Part shown: one piece after another, positions 10,543 to 22,621 of the stretch
Position numbering within the stretch: the stretch's first letter is position 1
Layout of the letters: the number at the start of each line of letters is the position of its first letter
DNA from: Prosopocoilus inquinatus
Lineage: Eukaryota > Arthropoda > Insecta > Coleoptera > Lucanidae
DNA: 64,000 nt
Reading direction: 5' to 3'
Assembly (NCBI GenBank): GCA_036172665.1
Contig: CM069876.1
Span: 1,426,001-1,490,000 of the forward strand
Notes under the pieces: generated by a model
Databases searched by the model: none
Seen by the model: the letters and a program-made list of their open reading frames with translations, nothing else
What the model was told of the DNA's origin: nothing
Translations under genes and position numbers: made by a program

Positions 10543-12645
10543 TAGGGTGGATCGAATTTTTTTTTATTTTATTTTCTTTTCGGCGGAGTACTGAAAAGAT
10601 GTTCCATGAGTATACCTTTAAGTCATTATGAAACCATTTTCATGTTTTGAGTGCTGCCTGCCTCAAGCTTATTAAAGTTTTAAAAGAGGCCTGAAACTAG
10701 GGTTTAGTTTATTGGTTAATTAAAATAATCTAAGTAGTCGAACTATTACTACACTTTTGATAAAGTTTAAATAATGAGAGGACAATTTACTACATTATTC
10801 AGTTTTCCTAGTAGTCCTTCTTGGTGCATTATCCAACAAGATTCCAGCCTATTGCTAATCCAACCTTCACTTCGTTTTAGTTCACAAACAGCAAAGCATG
10901 ATTCTGTCACCAATTTAACACATCTTTCTAGTAGCTTGCATGTGGCAAGGTATAGAACGGAATTTAGACAAAATTTTAGTTTTGACTTTACATGTAGAGA
11001 TTTGTGATGGTTTTGAAAAGAGTTTCACTTTCTGCGAGTATTTGTTTAGTAAGTAGCGGTTCTGAAAATATTCTCCAGTGGATCAAATCGATGTAGTTTT
11101 CTTCATTTATATTAAATGTGGCAGCCTAAATATTCTTGTCGGTGAGAGTTCAGATGATCGTTCCCTAATTATTATAATGCGTCTTAAAGCCAGCTATCTT
11201 ATGTACTTTCGTTCATCACCTAACCTTGGTGTCAATATGTTTTTGCTATACCCAAAGAATCCACGACGCTGAATTACAGGGTCTACCACTTGTTTTTTCA
11301 GATTCTCTGGAAGATAATGTGACAACTTGATGACTTCGTATAGGTGTTTCGCTCCATTAACCCAAGAGGGTTGTGTTTTCATTTTGAACCACACAGAAGC
11401 CTAAACTTTCAGGAGAAATTCAGTCAAAATCATTAGATTTTTCGATGGCGACTTCGTTAAGACATAAGATCTGAGAATTCTATTAGCTGTTGTTAACCAT
11501 CACGAATGGCTGATTTTACCCGGATTCCTTTTCGCCAGATTATCGTCACAGTGCCCTAAGTTAATGGCTCGACGTATTTCTTTTAAATGTAACTGGTTTG
11601 TGCTTTAAATCGTTTAGAACTTTTGGTTATATCTGGCAAGCTGCATTCGATGGCACAAAATTGAACCACAGGGAGATATTCACAATTTTTAAGAGATATC
11701 CCTATCAAAGCACTGAAGGACCTGTTGTGGTTCCATCAAAGTGTTCTAAAAGGTGACTGAAATTCAATATATTGGCATGCAAATGACAAACTAGCCACTG
11801 AAGTGGACGCTGGAACTTACCTTCAAGAAGTCGGATGATTTACTGATTTACTTCGAGTGTTCACCGCAGCTCCGTTACACCCGATGGCTATGATCTGTTT
11901 CAAATTAATATATTTTGCCAGTCAATATACAAACAATTTGTCAGCTACTGTTTTAAAATCACCAGATTTCACAGCTATGTGGCCAATGTATTTTGAATTA
12001 GGCTCCTTTCAAAAACTGTTCTTCGACTACAACTTTTCACTAGTGTTTGTCACCAAATCTTGGAATCGTTTTTGTGTACTTTGTGAAAGATCAATAAAAT
12101 ACTCCAACATATCTTTATATGTCGGTAATACATTAATCGCTAATTTTTTCTCGGAACCAAATATAGGACAGTTTTTGTCATTGCTATGCAAATTCATAAT
12201 TCTCACCAGAATTCTCACAGTAACTCACAAAGAAAAGGTTTACAAAATATAAAAATAAACGTATTCATTCCCAAATGCAATAGAACACAAAATGCCATGC
12301 AACAACTATTCACAACAGCGCGTTGGTGGCCTCATGGGACATAATTTACACAAGAAATAAAAACGTTAGGTATTTTTTATTTACTAACGCTTTGTCGCTT
12401 GATGTTAATCTGGAAAAATGTAATATATATCTGCAAGAATTAGAATAAAAACCCATTTTATGCCAACGTATTTTTTTGTGAATTTTCGAAAACTTTGATG
12501 ACATTGGGGCAGTATTTCTAATTAGTTATTCTTTTAAATGCTATTTTACAGCTTTGATCAATACCTACAAGAGCATCTATCGCGCACTCCCCGAAAGCAA
12601 AATTGGGGAAATTTTTTTTTATTAGTATAATTGCGATTCACCCTA
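10543..12645 (-). mobile_element. 2.1-kb DNA transposon with 8-bp target duplication (hAT- or P-like)
   Basis: The ends are TAGGGTGGATCG and, inverted, TAGGGTGAATCG. Similarity continues inward about 80 bp (TTTTTTTTATT..., TCGG.GGAGT, AGATG.TC). Both sides are flanked by the identical octamer TTATGCAT (10535-10542 and 12646-12653). Eight-base duplications are typical of hAT and P superfamilies. The transposase-like remains are on the minus strand. Confidence 0.75.
10790..12218 (-). pseudogene. Degenerate transposon-encoded protein (family common in insect genomes, function unassigned)
   Basis: Fragments of one protein run along the minus strand in order. They are MNLHSNDKNCPIFG and LPTYKDMLEYF (12150-12200), IAIGCNGAAVNT (about 11880), FACQYIEFQ and an LPVVQF block (about 11650-11780), VVDPVIQRRGFFGYS (about 11270), and LERCVKLVTESCFAVCELKR near the C-terminus (about 10900). 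Stops and frameshifts separate them. I recognise the pattern from repeated insect proteins of unclear name with a GCDGTAVNT motif, here with N for D. The link to the flanking TIRs suggests it is the transposase of this element. The superfamily is not certain. Confidence 0.55.
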
Positions 12646-12955
12646 TTATGCATGCGTACTTAAAAAAAGACATTCATAAAAAATGAAATTAGTGATACCT
12701 AGTGTTGATCTAGTACACAGAACTGATTCAATTCTAAGTATAAGAGATACGTATGAAAAGGCTCAGAAATATACGATTCAGAATAACAAGTAATGCTTCA
12801 ATTAGATTAAAATATAATGAAATTGAACGATTTGAGTATGTCGGGAACACCATTGTAAGCGTGACCAGCGGCATAAGAAAAGGATCCGCTGAAAAGGGTA
12901 CTTTTATGAAATGACATGCCTGGAAGGTGCTTTTGACGGGTACTGACTAGACGTA

Positions 12956-14240
12956 CGAGGACGCTTCATCAATTATTGTCCCTAACATAGAAACAATTGA
13001 AATGGATACTCAAAAACTTTATTACTTTTCTACATAATCTCTTCAAAGTATAATACATTTCTTATAACGATGCTGAAGCGCTTGGAAGCTTTGAAAATAA
13101 AATTGTTTTTCTTGCTCTCCCAAACAGCCGTTTACATCTTCACTCACTTCTTGATCGTCCGAAAATCGAGTGCCACGCAGCTGTTCTTTAAGTTTGGGGA
13201 ACAAAAAAAATCACTGGGTTCCAGATCTGGTGAATACAGCTGCTGTTCTAAAATTTCGAAGCCTGCGTTGCAAATGGCAGCCATTGCAACGCCGCTCTTG
13301 TTAGAGGCAGCATTGTCTTGATGAAGGAGAACACCTCGACGCAGTTTGCCCGTTCGTTTTTCTTTGATTGCTTCGCGAAGTTGTGGCATCAGATTTGGAT
13401 AATATTGCCCGTTAACGGTCTGACCTTTCGGTAAATAATTTACTAGCAGAACTCCTTCAAAATCCCAGAAAACTGTGGACAAGGTCTTTCCAGGAGGAGG
13501 GATAAAACGATTTTTTTTAGGGAGCGGAGAACCATGATGCCACCACTCCACGCTCTGTCTTTTTGATTCAGAATCAGAATAATGAACCCTTGTTTCATCA
13601 ACGGTAATGAATCTTTCCGCAAATTCTTCGGGATTCTTATTATTCCGCCAAATTGGATTGAGATGTCCATTGGCGAATGTGCTTTTGGTCGACCCTTAAC
13701 ATCTTGGGTACCCGACGTGTTGCGACTTTTTTAAGCACCAGTCCGTCGTTTAAAATTTCTTCAACGGACCCACCAGAAAAGCCGTCTCGGCCATAAATCT
13801 GACTGTGATTCGGTGATCCTTGAGAACCATGGCATAGACTAGATTGATGTTCTCTGGCGTGACAATTGTTTTTGGAGGTTCAGCACCAGGAGCATGTTCA
13901 CAAACAAGACTTCAAAATTTGAAATAGCGACACTAATTTTTAGCTATTTGTTATGAAGAACTATCATCACCTAACACTCCATGCATATCCTCCGAAATTT
14001 CGTTTGGAGTCATTCCTTTTTTGGGAGATATTTTATGACCGCTGTCACTTCATTTTTCTCCATTTTTACAATTCACTGTGCATCACCGCATATTAAAAAA
14101 TTTACTCGAATATTTGAAACGATGTGATAGTGAAATTTGGCAGGCAATATTGACAGATGTTGACAGTTGCGCTACTCGAGTACCGATTGCATCAGTCAAC
14201 GCGAACTAGTCTAGGGACAATAATTGTTGAACCGCCCTCG
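12956..14240 (-). mobile_element. mariner transposon, complete ends, inactive
   Basis: Imperfect 29-bp TIRs begin CGAGGRCGSTTCAWCAATTA, and a TA dinucleotide flanks each end (12954-12955 and 14241-14242). The length of 1285 bp is normal for mariner. The transposase lies on the minus strand and carries several stops and frameshifts. Confidence 0.85.
13144..14063 (-). pseudogene. mariner transposase (DD34D), frameshifted
   Basis: The protein binds the 29-bp TIRs and moves the element by cut and paste into TA. The start MEKNEVTAVIKYL at 14063 has an HTH-like GMTPNEISEDMHGV. The middle part is broken by stops and frame changes. The first catalytic D is in ERFITVDET (about 13615), one frameshift lies just before SVEWWHHGSP, the second D is in LLHQDNA and the third in YSPDLEPSDF. 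Thirty-four residues separate the last two, the classic mariner DD34D spacing. SVFWDFEGVLLVNYLPKG (in slightly changed form) is the usual mariner core block. The C-terminus ends a few residues after the last D region. Identity is secure; activity is lost. Confidence 0.85.
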
Positions 14241-14412
14241 TATATTCCGGAGAAGCACTAATTTACGGCGCAGGTAATGAGCTTAAAACCTTGTGAACTA
14301 AACAACACATATACAATTTTCTGCGTGACATCATTTTAGGTGTATTATAACTTTCATAAAATGGATTTATATGTGCACTTTTGTTAATGTCACACCATTG
14401 TAATAGTTACAT

Positions 14413-14690
14413 TTTCTGAGGTCACCTTTTTTGAAAATGGGCATTGCGATTCCTGTTTCCCAATCCTGCGGCATTGTTCCTGTCACTTACACATTTTTTG
14501 AAGATTTCCAGCAATATTTCTGTTTCTTTCTCCCCAATATTCTTGAACATTTCTCCTTGGATATTATCAGTACCTGCCCCATTCCGTATTTCACTTTTCC
14601 AATTGCTTCTTTTTACTTTCTGTGGCGTTATCGTTTCTTCATCCTCCTGCATGCTAATTTGTTCTTGCTGGATTTCTTGATCATCCAACT
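14413..14690 (-). pseudogene. LINE ORF2 fragment upstream of RT motif 1
   Basis: The minus-strand reading gives IRNGAGTDNIQGEMFKNIGEKE and EILLEIFKKC. After one frameshift comes MPQDWETGIAMPIFKKGD. This is the well-known block before RT motif 1 in non-LTR elements (K..G.D.IP.E..K, then P.DW....I.PI.KKGD). Neither catalytic motif A nor C is present. It is a short relic close to, but separate from, the mariner end. Confidence 0.7.
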
Positions 14691-14699
14691 TTTACTTTG

Positions 14700-16690
14700 T
14701 ATCGCATTTTCAGCACCTAATATTCCTTAAAGTAATCCTTACACTTTTCACTAATTATTCCTTCTTCTTAATTTTTTAAAATCATGTAAAATTGTAGAAA
14801 TAATACTAGAAAAACATCATTTCATACAAAACAAAATATTTAACTTTTGTTACATTTAATTAGCGACTACTAATCGCTATTAATTGGACTTGTCGCTCAT
14901 TAAATAATTTGTAATTTAAATTTAGTGCATTCTTCTGTTTATCTTTCAATCAAAATATTCCCGCAAAATCTGATACTAACTATCCGGTGCATGATTCGAA
15001 AATAATCGAGTCATTGAGGTCATAATCCTAAAAACGCTAATATTGCAGTTTGTGCGGGTTAATTAAAGGTCGACGATAAAAATTTCATAATATAAAATAA
15101 AAGATATGTAAAGGCTGAGACTGTACCCATAAATAAATAAAATACTCAAGATTTTCGGAATTGACAAATTTTTTTGAAGATAGTTCAAATATTGAACGTG
15201 ATTTTTCTGGCGTTTAACACTAAATAGCGCATTTTTTGTAATTTTATCGTCCCTGTATTCGTTAAAATTTATGAAATCCCCACTGCGTCTTTCTAGTTAT
15301 TTATAGCCCTGTATATGTTATCTTTATTTAAGTGTATACTGCTCAAATCTCGGTTGTTGTTAATGAAGCTCCGTTAAATTCGTTCCACCCAATAATTCGA
15401 GATACGTTGATTTCCCAAAGATAAAAATGATTTTTTGAAGTGGTTTCAGTGATACTGACCTGTAGTACCGGTACACTTCTGATCCGGATTTTAATATAAG
15501 CTTTAAGCTTAGTTCAGACGCATATAATATTTATGACAATCATGTAACATTAGTCCGTTACGAAACATTGGTAAAGTAGCGAAGTCATATGTACAGTAGC
15601 AAAAAAAAATCGTTTACTTTCTTTTGCACCCGATGGTATGTAGCATTTTGGTAACAACAAACCACATCCAAATATTAATGTTATGAACGCATGCCACGAT
15701 GGCGACAAACGGATAAAACTTTAACTCAGGAAATTACCTACGTTCTTGAAGGAAAAATGGAAATTCTCTTTTTTTTCAGAATTTTTAGCATACCTGGCAC
15801 GCAGGCTTGGCGCGTATGCTTAAGGAGAAAAACCTTCGCTCCAAGTACGCGGGTCAAAACGTGCATCTGTATCGAATCGAATCGTATCGTCTAGTGGATC
15901 GATTAGGAACTTAATTTTTGCTGGGGTGACATTAATTTTTTTTCTGACTGTATAAATAACAGATTTACCTACTTAAAATGCGAAATATTAAGGTGAAACA
16001 GAAATTTAAGTATTAGAAATGATCGTAAACACACACAAGTCTAAACAGGTACCCAAACTTGCGAATCATGCATAAGCATATCGAAACCGTAAAAGTGATC
16101 TTACTACGTAACTGTACAATCTATGTATGTCTGCATTTTGTACTGCCATTGCGTTTTTCTATCAGGTAAAAATTGTTTCTCGACATACGTATACTTTGTT
16201 CCAATTGATTTGTCCTATGTTATTGACGGTCATTGTTTTCTTGCGGATCGATGAGCTTACTCCTGCGAAAAGTCGAGCACCAGCATTTGCCTGAACGAAC
16301 GAAAGCGTTCCTTATTTTGAAGTCGCGTGAGGCATGGACGATTGCGTGCGGTTGCTGGCACCTCTCTAAAAAGGACTCACTAATTTTACTCGCACTTTTG
16401 TGTCTTACCTTCATGTCATTTTTGATGAATTCTTCGAGTTTATTAAATAGCTTCCAAGAATGAAGTTGATTGCTTGATTATACCTCTTTTTTTTTAATTT
16501 GTGTTCTGATAGAAAGTAGAAAATATGTTTTTCCTTTTAGTATAGTAAATAGAGAAGACTAGAATTATTACATTCTGATATAATTATGAATTATTATTCT
16601 GATATAAATATTATGCAGAATGCAAGTACCTGTCAGCTTTTTTTTAGCAACCTAAAAGAAATACGTATTAGGATCATAGTTAAAACGATA
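14700..16690. other. Non-coding stretch, no element recognised
   Basis: About 2 kb. A 64-76 codon frame on both strands at 16220-16463 is more GC-rich than its surroundings but has no family motif. I see no terminal repeats. Confidence 0.4.
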
Positions 16691-16699
16691 ACAAATGGT

Positions 16700-17760
16700 G
16701 TTTAGATATGAATTTGGCGAACTTTTCTTCTACAAAAATTAATGCAAAAGGTACCGCAAGATTGTCAACACGGTTAAATGGACGAAACAAGATTACAGAT
16801 TTGAAGGATATGTTGTTTGTACTCGATCTAAGTCAGTCGGAAGAATCGTTGATAAAGGTTCTTGTGTAATATTCGAAAAACAATCGGTGCCAGTTATAGA
16901 CTCTAATGGAAGAGCGATAGTGCGAGCGAATCGAGTTAATGGATTCTTTTACGTTAATGAATCGAAGTCATCAGAATATGGAAAAGCAGCTCAGGTAGGA
17001 TGTTCGAGAGAGAAAACATCCTAGAAGAAATGGCACCAGAAACTAGGTCATTTAAACGTGAAAGATCTACGTGAAGCGTCAAGAAAATAGGTGATATTAG
17101 GTCTTCCGATCTAAAATATTGATGATGCAGATGCCAATTGCGAAATTTGTATGTAAGAAAAAATGTTACGGCAACATTTCTGAAGAGGTCTGAATGAATA
17201 ACCAAACCAGACGAACTAATCCGCACGGATGTGTGTGGGCCCATAAAAACCCTTTCGAATGGAAGTGCTCATAATTTTGTAACGTTCGTAGACGATGCAA
17301 CACGATGGTACGAAGTAAGGTTTATTCATCATAAAAACGAAGTTTACGAAGAATTCCTCGGATTCAAGAAAATGATTGAAACGCCGAATAACAGAAACAT
17401 TAAATTTGTTCAATCAAATAATACAACAGGGTATATTAATCATCAATTCAATTCCCTGTTTCGGAATTTCGGAATTCAACGGCGCCTGACTGTACCCAAC
17501 AACCTTGAGCAGAACGGCGTCTCAGAAAGAAAGAATCGTACATTGCTGGAGACCGCAAGATGCTTACTGATTCAATCAAAACTGAGTTCTTCATTTCGGG
17601 TAGAGGCCTATCTACGGCGAATTATATAAAAAATCGCTGTCCAACTAGTAAATTGGGTGGACGAACGCCGTACGAGGCGGGGTCAGGAAAACCTCCCAAA
17701 ATTTTAAAGTTTCTGGTTCCACAGTTTATTGTTTAAATCGTACGAAACTTTCCGGAGAAT
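16700..17760 (+). pseudogene. Copia GAG-pre-integrase and integrase domains
   Basis: The integrase inserts element cDNA into the genome. The protein begins with an LSVGRI-like block and the pre-integrase motif (WHQKLGHLNVKDLREAS at about 17030-17090). The zinc-binding region is broken. Integrase follows: ELIRTDVCGPIKT has the first catalytic D (about 17215), and VQSNNTTGY stands where LRSDNGTEY is usual, so the second D is N. QNGVSERKNRTLLETARC carries the catalytic E. Further fragments read CPTSKLGGRTPYEAGSGK. Several frameshifts and stops occur. The longest open piece is 17231-17629. Confidence 0.8.
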
Positions 17761-18109
17761 TTGATCCTAGGGCAAGAAAAGGAATTTTCCCAGGTCACGC
17801 GGAAAACTTCTAGGGATATCGTGTGTATATGGATACCCGAAGAACGCAAAGTGGAAATCTCAAGAGACATCAAGGTTTTAAAAGAATCTCTCACTAACAT
17901 GGACACTAACCAAGAAAACTTCTATCATGAAGAAGCTCAGAGAAGACGAACAAGAAGATGAAATGCTTGAGAACTCTGAGGATAATGTTGTGGATTTGCA
18001 AAGGAAATCGTTACTGAAGGTCAGGTTTTGACTATGAAACGTGGACCAGGAGGACCTCGTAAAGTTTCTCTAGGTGCTCCAAGAAGACCTAAAAAAGTAT
18101 ACCAAACGG

Positions 18110-19440
18110 TCGAGGATTGAACAGGTCGATTTTGCGTGCTTAGTAGAAATATCAGTAGAATCTGCCCAACATAGCCCTGACGCGGACGAATGGAGGCAGG
18201 CGACGGCAAGTGAGCTGGTTTCAATTTTGAAAAACGGCACTTGGGAAATGGTACATAGAACGCCCGAAAGACCAGGGAACCATCGATGAAAAGATTTTTA
18301 TGGAGATTCTAAGTCACACAGAAGAGGCATTGAAATTTATAGTTCACAAGACATGTGCTCCACCCAATAGAGTGGCAAAAGGGAAAGAAATGTTGAGCGA
18401 TTTTTTATTTGGAAATAAAATGTGTAGATGAAAAGAGCACTCTGTGGCTTAAAGCAAGCCGGACGTTACTGATATCAACATTTAAACAAAGAATTATAGA
18501 GATTTGGAGCAGTTTCAACCCGTGAAGATACTTGTGTTTACGTTAAGGGAAAATGTGCAGATTTAATCATCATCGTATACGTTGATTATATTTTAATAAT
18601 TTCACATGATTCAAGGAAAATAGACGATGTATACAAGTTCCTTTGTAAGTCATTTGTAATTAATGATATGGGTAAAGTAAAATACTATCTAGGTATCGAA
18701 TTCTCTCGCGATGACTCGGGAATAGCAATGAGTCAAAAGGGATATATTCTAGATGGAATGGAATGGAATGACGAATTGTAAACCTATTTCAACTCCAGCG
18801 GAACCGGGAGCAAAATTATCGAAATTGGGTGTTTGGTCACCCGAAGACGGAGAGAAGCCCCCGCACAAAGAACTCATAGGAGCTCTCATGTATCGTTCAG
18901 TTGCAAAGCGTCCCGATATCTTAAAATCACACTGGCTAGCAGCTAAATGCGTCCTTCGTTACCTAAAAGGATCTTTGGATGCCGATATACATTTCAGCAC
19001 CAAAATAGAAGACAATGGTATTTGCAGATGTTGATTGGGCTTCAAGCGCGGGCGACAGAAGATTACATACAAGATTTGCATTTACTCTGAACGGAGAACC
19101 AGTATCATGGGAATCTAAAAAACAACGGACTGTTGCTTTGTCGTCTACTGAAGCAGAATACGTGGCTCTAAGTGAAGCTTCCAAACAGGTTATACATTTG
19201 AGGCGTCTACTTGAAGAAATGGGAATGGAAGTACAGTCGGCTATTCAATAGCACAACTATAATTTAGGTGCAAAGAAGCTTGTAGTAAATCCAATACATC
19301 ATTCTCGCACAGAACACATTCAAGTACACCACCCTTTTATTCGCGAAATTCCCAAAACTGGTGAAATACAGCTGCAGTACATGGCAACGAAAAAAATGCC
19401 TGCAAATGTATTAACAAAAGGACTGACAAGGATGAAGTAT
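18110..19440 (+). pseudogene. Copia reverse transcriptase and RNase H
   Basis: DADEWRQATASELVSI and GTWEMV mark the start of Copia RT. LKRALCGLKQAGRYWYQHLN comes from a shifted frame near 18430. The catalytic motif reads YVDYILII instead of YVDD, so a catalytic aspartate is lost. LGIEFSRDDSGIAMSQKGYI and KPISTPAEPG follow. LIGALMYRSVAKRPDI and RYLKGS belong to the connection. RNase H starts at about 19015 with FADVDWASSAGDRR and WESKKQRTVALSSTEAEYVA, both active-site blocks being readable. The tail IQVHHPFIRE and PANVLTKGL are typical of Copia C-termini. Many stops and frameshifts separate the pieces. Confidence 0.85.
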
Positions 19441-19521
19441 TGAGAATGTTTAAAAAACCTGAGAGTTGTAGATCGGAAAGATCTGCCACAAAAATAAAAA
19501 AATCCAGTTTGTCTTGAGAGG

Positions 19522-19609
19522 TGTTGAGGATGCAATCTAAAGTGTGTAAATAGTGTGCTTTTATTATGTTAGTAAGAAACAGTTCTACACATAATATTAC
19601 TGGCATATA
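19522..19609 (+). repeat. Possible Copia 3' LTR remnant
   Basis: The sequence starts TGTTGAGGATGC about 80 bp after the last coding block, where a Copia 3' LTR often begins with TGTTGAG. It is only about 88 bp long before the next element, and no partner LTR exists in the window, so it may be truncated or misread. Confidence 0.35.
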
Positions 19610-20963
19610 TAGGGTGTCTTAAAACCTCTGTCTTTAAATAAAACTGTAAGTTCCTGGTTACATAAGATATTAATTCTCTAAATGTGATTTTTTTGCCCAA
19701 AATTGAAAAACTGACCTATCACAAGCGAGCGCAGTCTCCTTGTTTTGAAACCTCTGCTTGGTTTACGACTTGTTTCAGGAATTTATTCCGATAAAAGCAA
19801 TAAACCGCAATAAGAATTTTTATATACGTTTAGAAGAACTCGGTCAAGGTCTTATTGTATACGAATATGAATCCGATTTGCGGACATCGGCATGTTATTT
19901 ATGTTTTTAACATGCGATAAGTAAGATCGTTTGTTTACGCACCTCTTTGTAATAGACAAAAACAATTATGTTAAATACGAGTACCTATTCTTCGTTAGAT
20001 TTTTGCTGAAGTAATTAAACATCTTCGTATGCTAGTTTTGTAACTGCGTTGAAAATGCCTGAAATTATTTTTTAATTATCACACTAATAGCTGCAGAATA
20101 CGTATTGCAAGAGCAGAAACTATCCTATTGTAAAAACGGGAAGCAAGAATTGGAGTATGATACGATGAAAAATTTAAATAAATTAGATTGCCTGTACACA
20201 CAATAATCTATGGGTTCAAGATAAGTGATTGATAACTTCGCTAGATCTCATTCGAACTATTTTATTCATTGTTTACATTCTAACACAAAACACATGTTTT
20301 TTATAATTTGATAATTTGAACCTGAATTTCTGCGTCGGCATAAACCATAAATAGACATAAGAGCTCTCGCCTAGTGCAGACGTTTATTTCGTCGTTTATT
20401 CGAAGTTTTAATAAAGAAACAAATTTATTTTTGCTGTACAAATACAATAAACTTTAGTAATCAACATTGTAAGTTGATTATTGGCAATTTAAATATTAAT
20501 ATGGTGTAAAAATTTCCACTTTTTCGATGGCCTTTAGATTATTTTTTTAAATTTAACTGTAAAGTACGGATTAGCACAAAGCTAATCATTAATTAATGCA
20601 ACACGCACAGAATATTTTAAAGTATTAAGAACTTACCTAGTTACAAAATTTATCTGCTTTTAAAATTAACAAAAAAACATGTTACTTGACCTGCCTTAAG
20701 TACAATACCTGTGCATTAGGTCATGGTCTGCGTTTTTATGACTTTTTTTGGTCCCGAACGTCGGAGAATAGTTGAAAACCAAGCTCCGCCGGAACATTTA
20801 AGCGGCATTCATCGACCCTTAAACAGTTTCTATGAAAAAGTAAAATAACTTTTATCTGCGTTATTATTGCTACCTGACCAGTAGTAGTATAACAAATTTT
20901 GCTTCTTTTCTTAACCACTATTTGTGGTTACAATTAAAGACATAGGTTTAGAGACAGCCTGTA
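19610..20963. mobile_element. Non-autonomous TIR element beginning AGGGTGTC
   Basis: The left end AGGGTGTCTTAAAACCTCTG and the inverted right end CAGGCTGTCTCTAAACCTAT align over about 38 bp (around 28 matches, including TGTCTTTAA). Each lies next to TA. The 1.35-kb interior has no transposase. Such CAGGGTGTC ends are frequent in insect repeats. Confidence 0.55.
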
Positions 20964-20969
20964 TTGTAA

Positions 20970-22615
20970 CGTTTAATATAATTTTGTGTTCCATTAAAAA
21001 AGTTCTGATCAAATGTGTGCTTTCTGTTCGATCTATTGACCTTACAATAACTTGCTTGCTTTTTATTAATAGCTACTAATTAATTCAGAAAAATTAAGGA
21101 CATCCCATTTATATAAAACATTCTTGTAACACTGGTGCAACCAAAAATATTCATTAGAGACTCTTTAACATAGTTTAATTACTTAACGGATTACATATCC
21201 TGCCAAATAAAATTTAAGACAAAAAGTTTTGTTAGTGCTACTTGCGTTGATTAATTTGCAAAGGTTTCAATGCATGTTTTTATCTGGGCTATTACATTTT
21301 TTCTTATTCTCTCGCTTAATTGAATAGTCAGTCGCTCTAAATTTATTTCAGACGTTTCCGGAAATTAACTACAATTTCATGATTTATGGTGAATATTATA
21401 TTCTTGAAGCCAATTTTGCTATATTAATTGTAATTAAAAAAAGAATATGTTGCAGTTTCCTATCAAATTATTATGTTTAATTAACAAATACAATTAAACT
21501 TTTCAAAACGAAGTGAGCCTTATTGAAAGCAGAAATTTTCACTAAAATATTTCTAAGATATTTTCGCAGAAAAGTAGCAGAGGTAATTATTGCTTTCAGT
21601 TGAATACTGTCCTGATTGACTCTCTTTTGCGGTTATGTACAGTGGCTTACAATGAAATTAATGAGCCTGACATTGAATTCTTTTCCAGCTAAATTATTCA
21701 TTCCGGTATCGACTGGTCAATTATTTTAATTAAAACTGTGAATATAAATATTACACGATAATGACGGAAAATGCAATAAAGCGGATTACCTCTTTCATCG
21801 CGCCATAAATATATAAAACTACCGTGCATTATTAATATCAAAATATTAAATGAAATTACAAGGTCTATAATGTATGGCAACGAATACTTTGCCCTGAAGT
21901 TTATAATCAATAAAGGAGAATTTTGTTTTCAAGGAAACGCAGTAAAAGTCTTGATGTTTGAAGTGCATATGTTCGAATTTTGAATATTGAGGTGGGTATG
22001 TGAAACTTTCAATTATAGTTTTTATCTCCTTATTTTTAAAATAAGCTGCGTTTCACTCGATTCGCTCTATCACTATAAATTCAGGCTCATTTAGTGCAAT
22101 GAACACACACGGCGCAGCTGCAGTTTCAGTTTTTCTTGCAGCAACTAACTCTATTTATAACGACCTTGTGTTTCCTCAATCTAATTGTCTGCGCTTTTCC
22201 GTAGTTTAATGGTAGGTTACAGAATTAATGTGGTCGTATGTCACACGTTGTCCCATTGAATTATGTTTGTAATTGATTTGATTAGTTCTATTTCCTAATG
22301 TAATAAACAGCGCCGGTAAATTGTAATTTTTTTTCTTTTGCGATAGTGTTTTTTAGCTCTTTTAGAGCGTGAATTCCGGCTAAAAGCTACGAGAAAATGG
22401 GAGGATAAAAATAATTCTTCGTTCTTAAAATTAGCAATGGAATTTCAGAAAATTAAATGTAGTTATCCATTTATGTAAATTTCTGTAATAGTTACGGTGG
22501 CATTGTAAACTACAAGAGATACAATAACAGTAAATATCAAATTTAGTTGTATATTTTTTTTAGGGTCACAAAATAAAATTCGCTGACAAATAGATGGAAA
22601 ATCTTATACAGTTGA
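20970..22615. other. Non-coding stretch, nothing recognised
   Basis: AT-rich sequence of about 1.6 kb without coding motifs. Two TTTCAG acceptor-like sites (about 21354 and 22130) lack convincing donors downstream. Confidence 0.4.
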
Positions 22616-22621
22616 TGAAAT

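Larger units (their letters stand above)
16700..19609 (+). mobile_element. Ty1/Copia LTR retrotransposon, 5'-truncated and decayed
   Basis: Domains follow the Copia order: protease-proximal/GAG-pre-integrase, integrase, reverse transcriptase, RNase H. This order separates it from Gypsy, where integrase is last. No gag and no 5' LTR is visible. The 3' end has at most a short LTR-like remnant before another element starts at 19610. Confidence 0.85.

Noticed and set aside
11857..12252. 131-codon plus-strand open frame
   Set aside because: It lies opposite to the transposon protein on the minus strand (LHSNDKNCPIFG and LPTYKDMLEYF) and is its antisense reading.
14431..14730. Plus-strand open frames over the LINE fragment
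   Set aside because: Antisense of the minus-strand LINE block IRNGAGTDNIQGEM; hydrophobic composition is the usual shadow of a charged gene.
16220..16463. Open frames on both strands with higher GC content
   Set aside because: No family motif on either strand; without splice sites or similarity no gene can be supported.
19522..19609. Full Copia 3' LTR
   Set aside because: Only a short TGTTGAG-starting piece without partner LTR; kept as a low-confidence remnant only.
21340..21480. Possible exon after TTTATTTCAG
   Set aside because: The only donor nearby is weak (GTGAAT), and no coding similarity is present.
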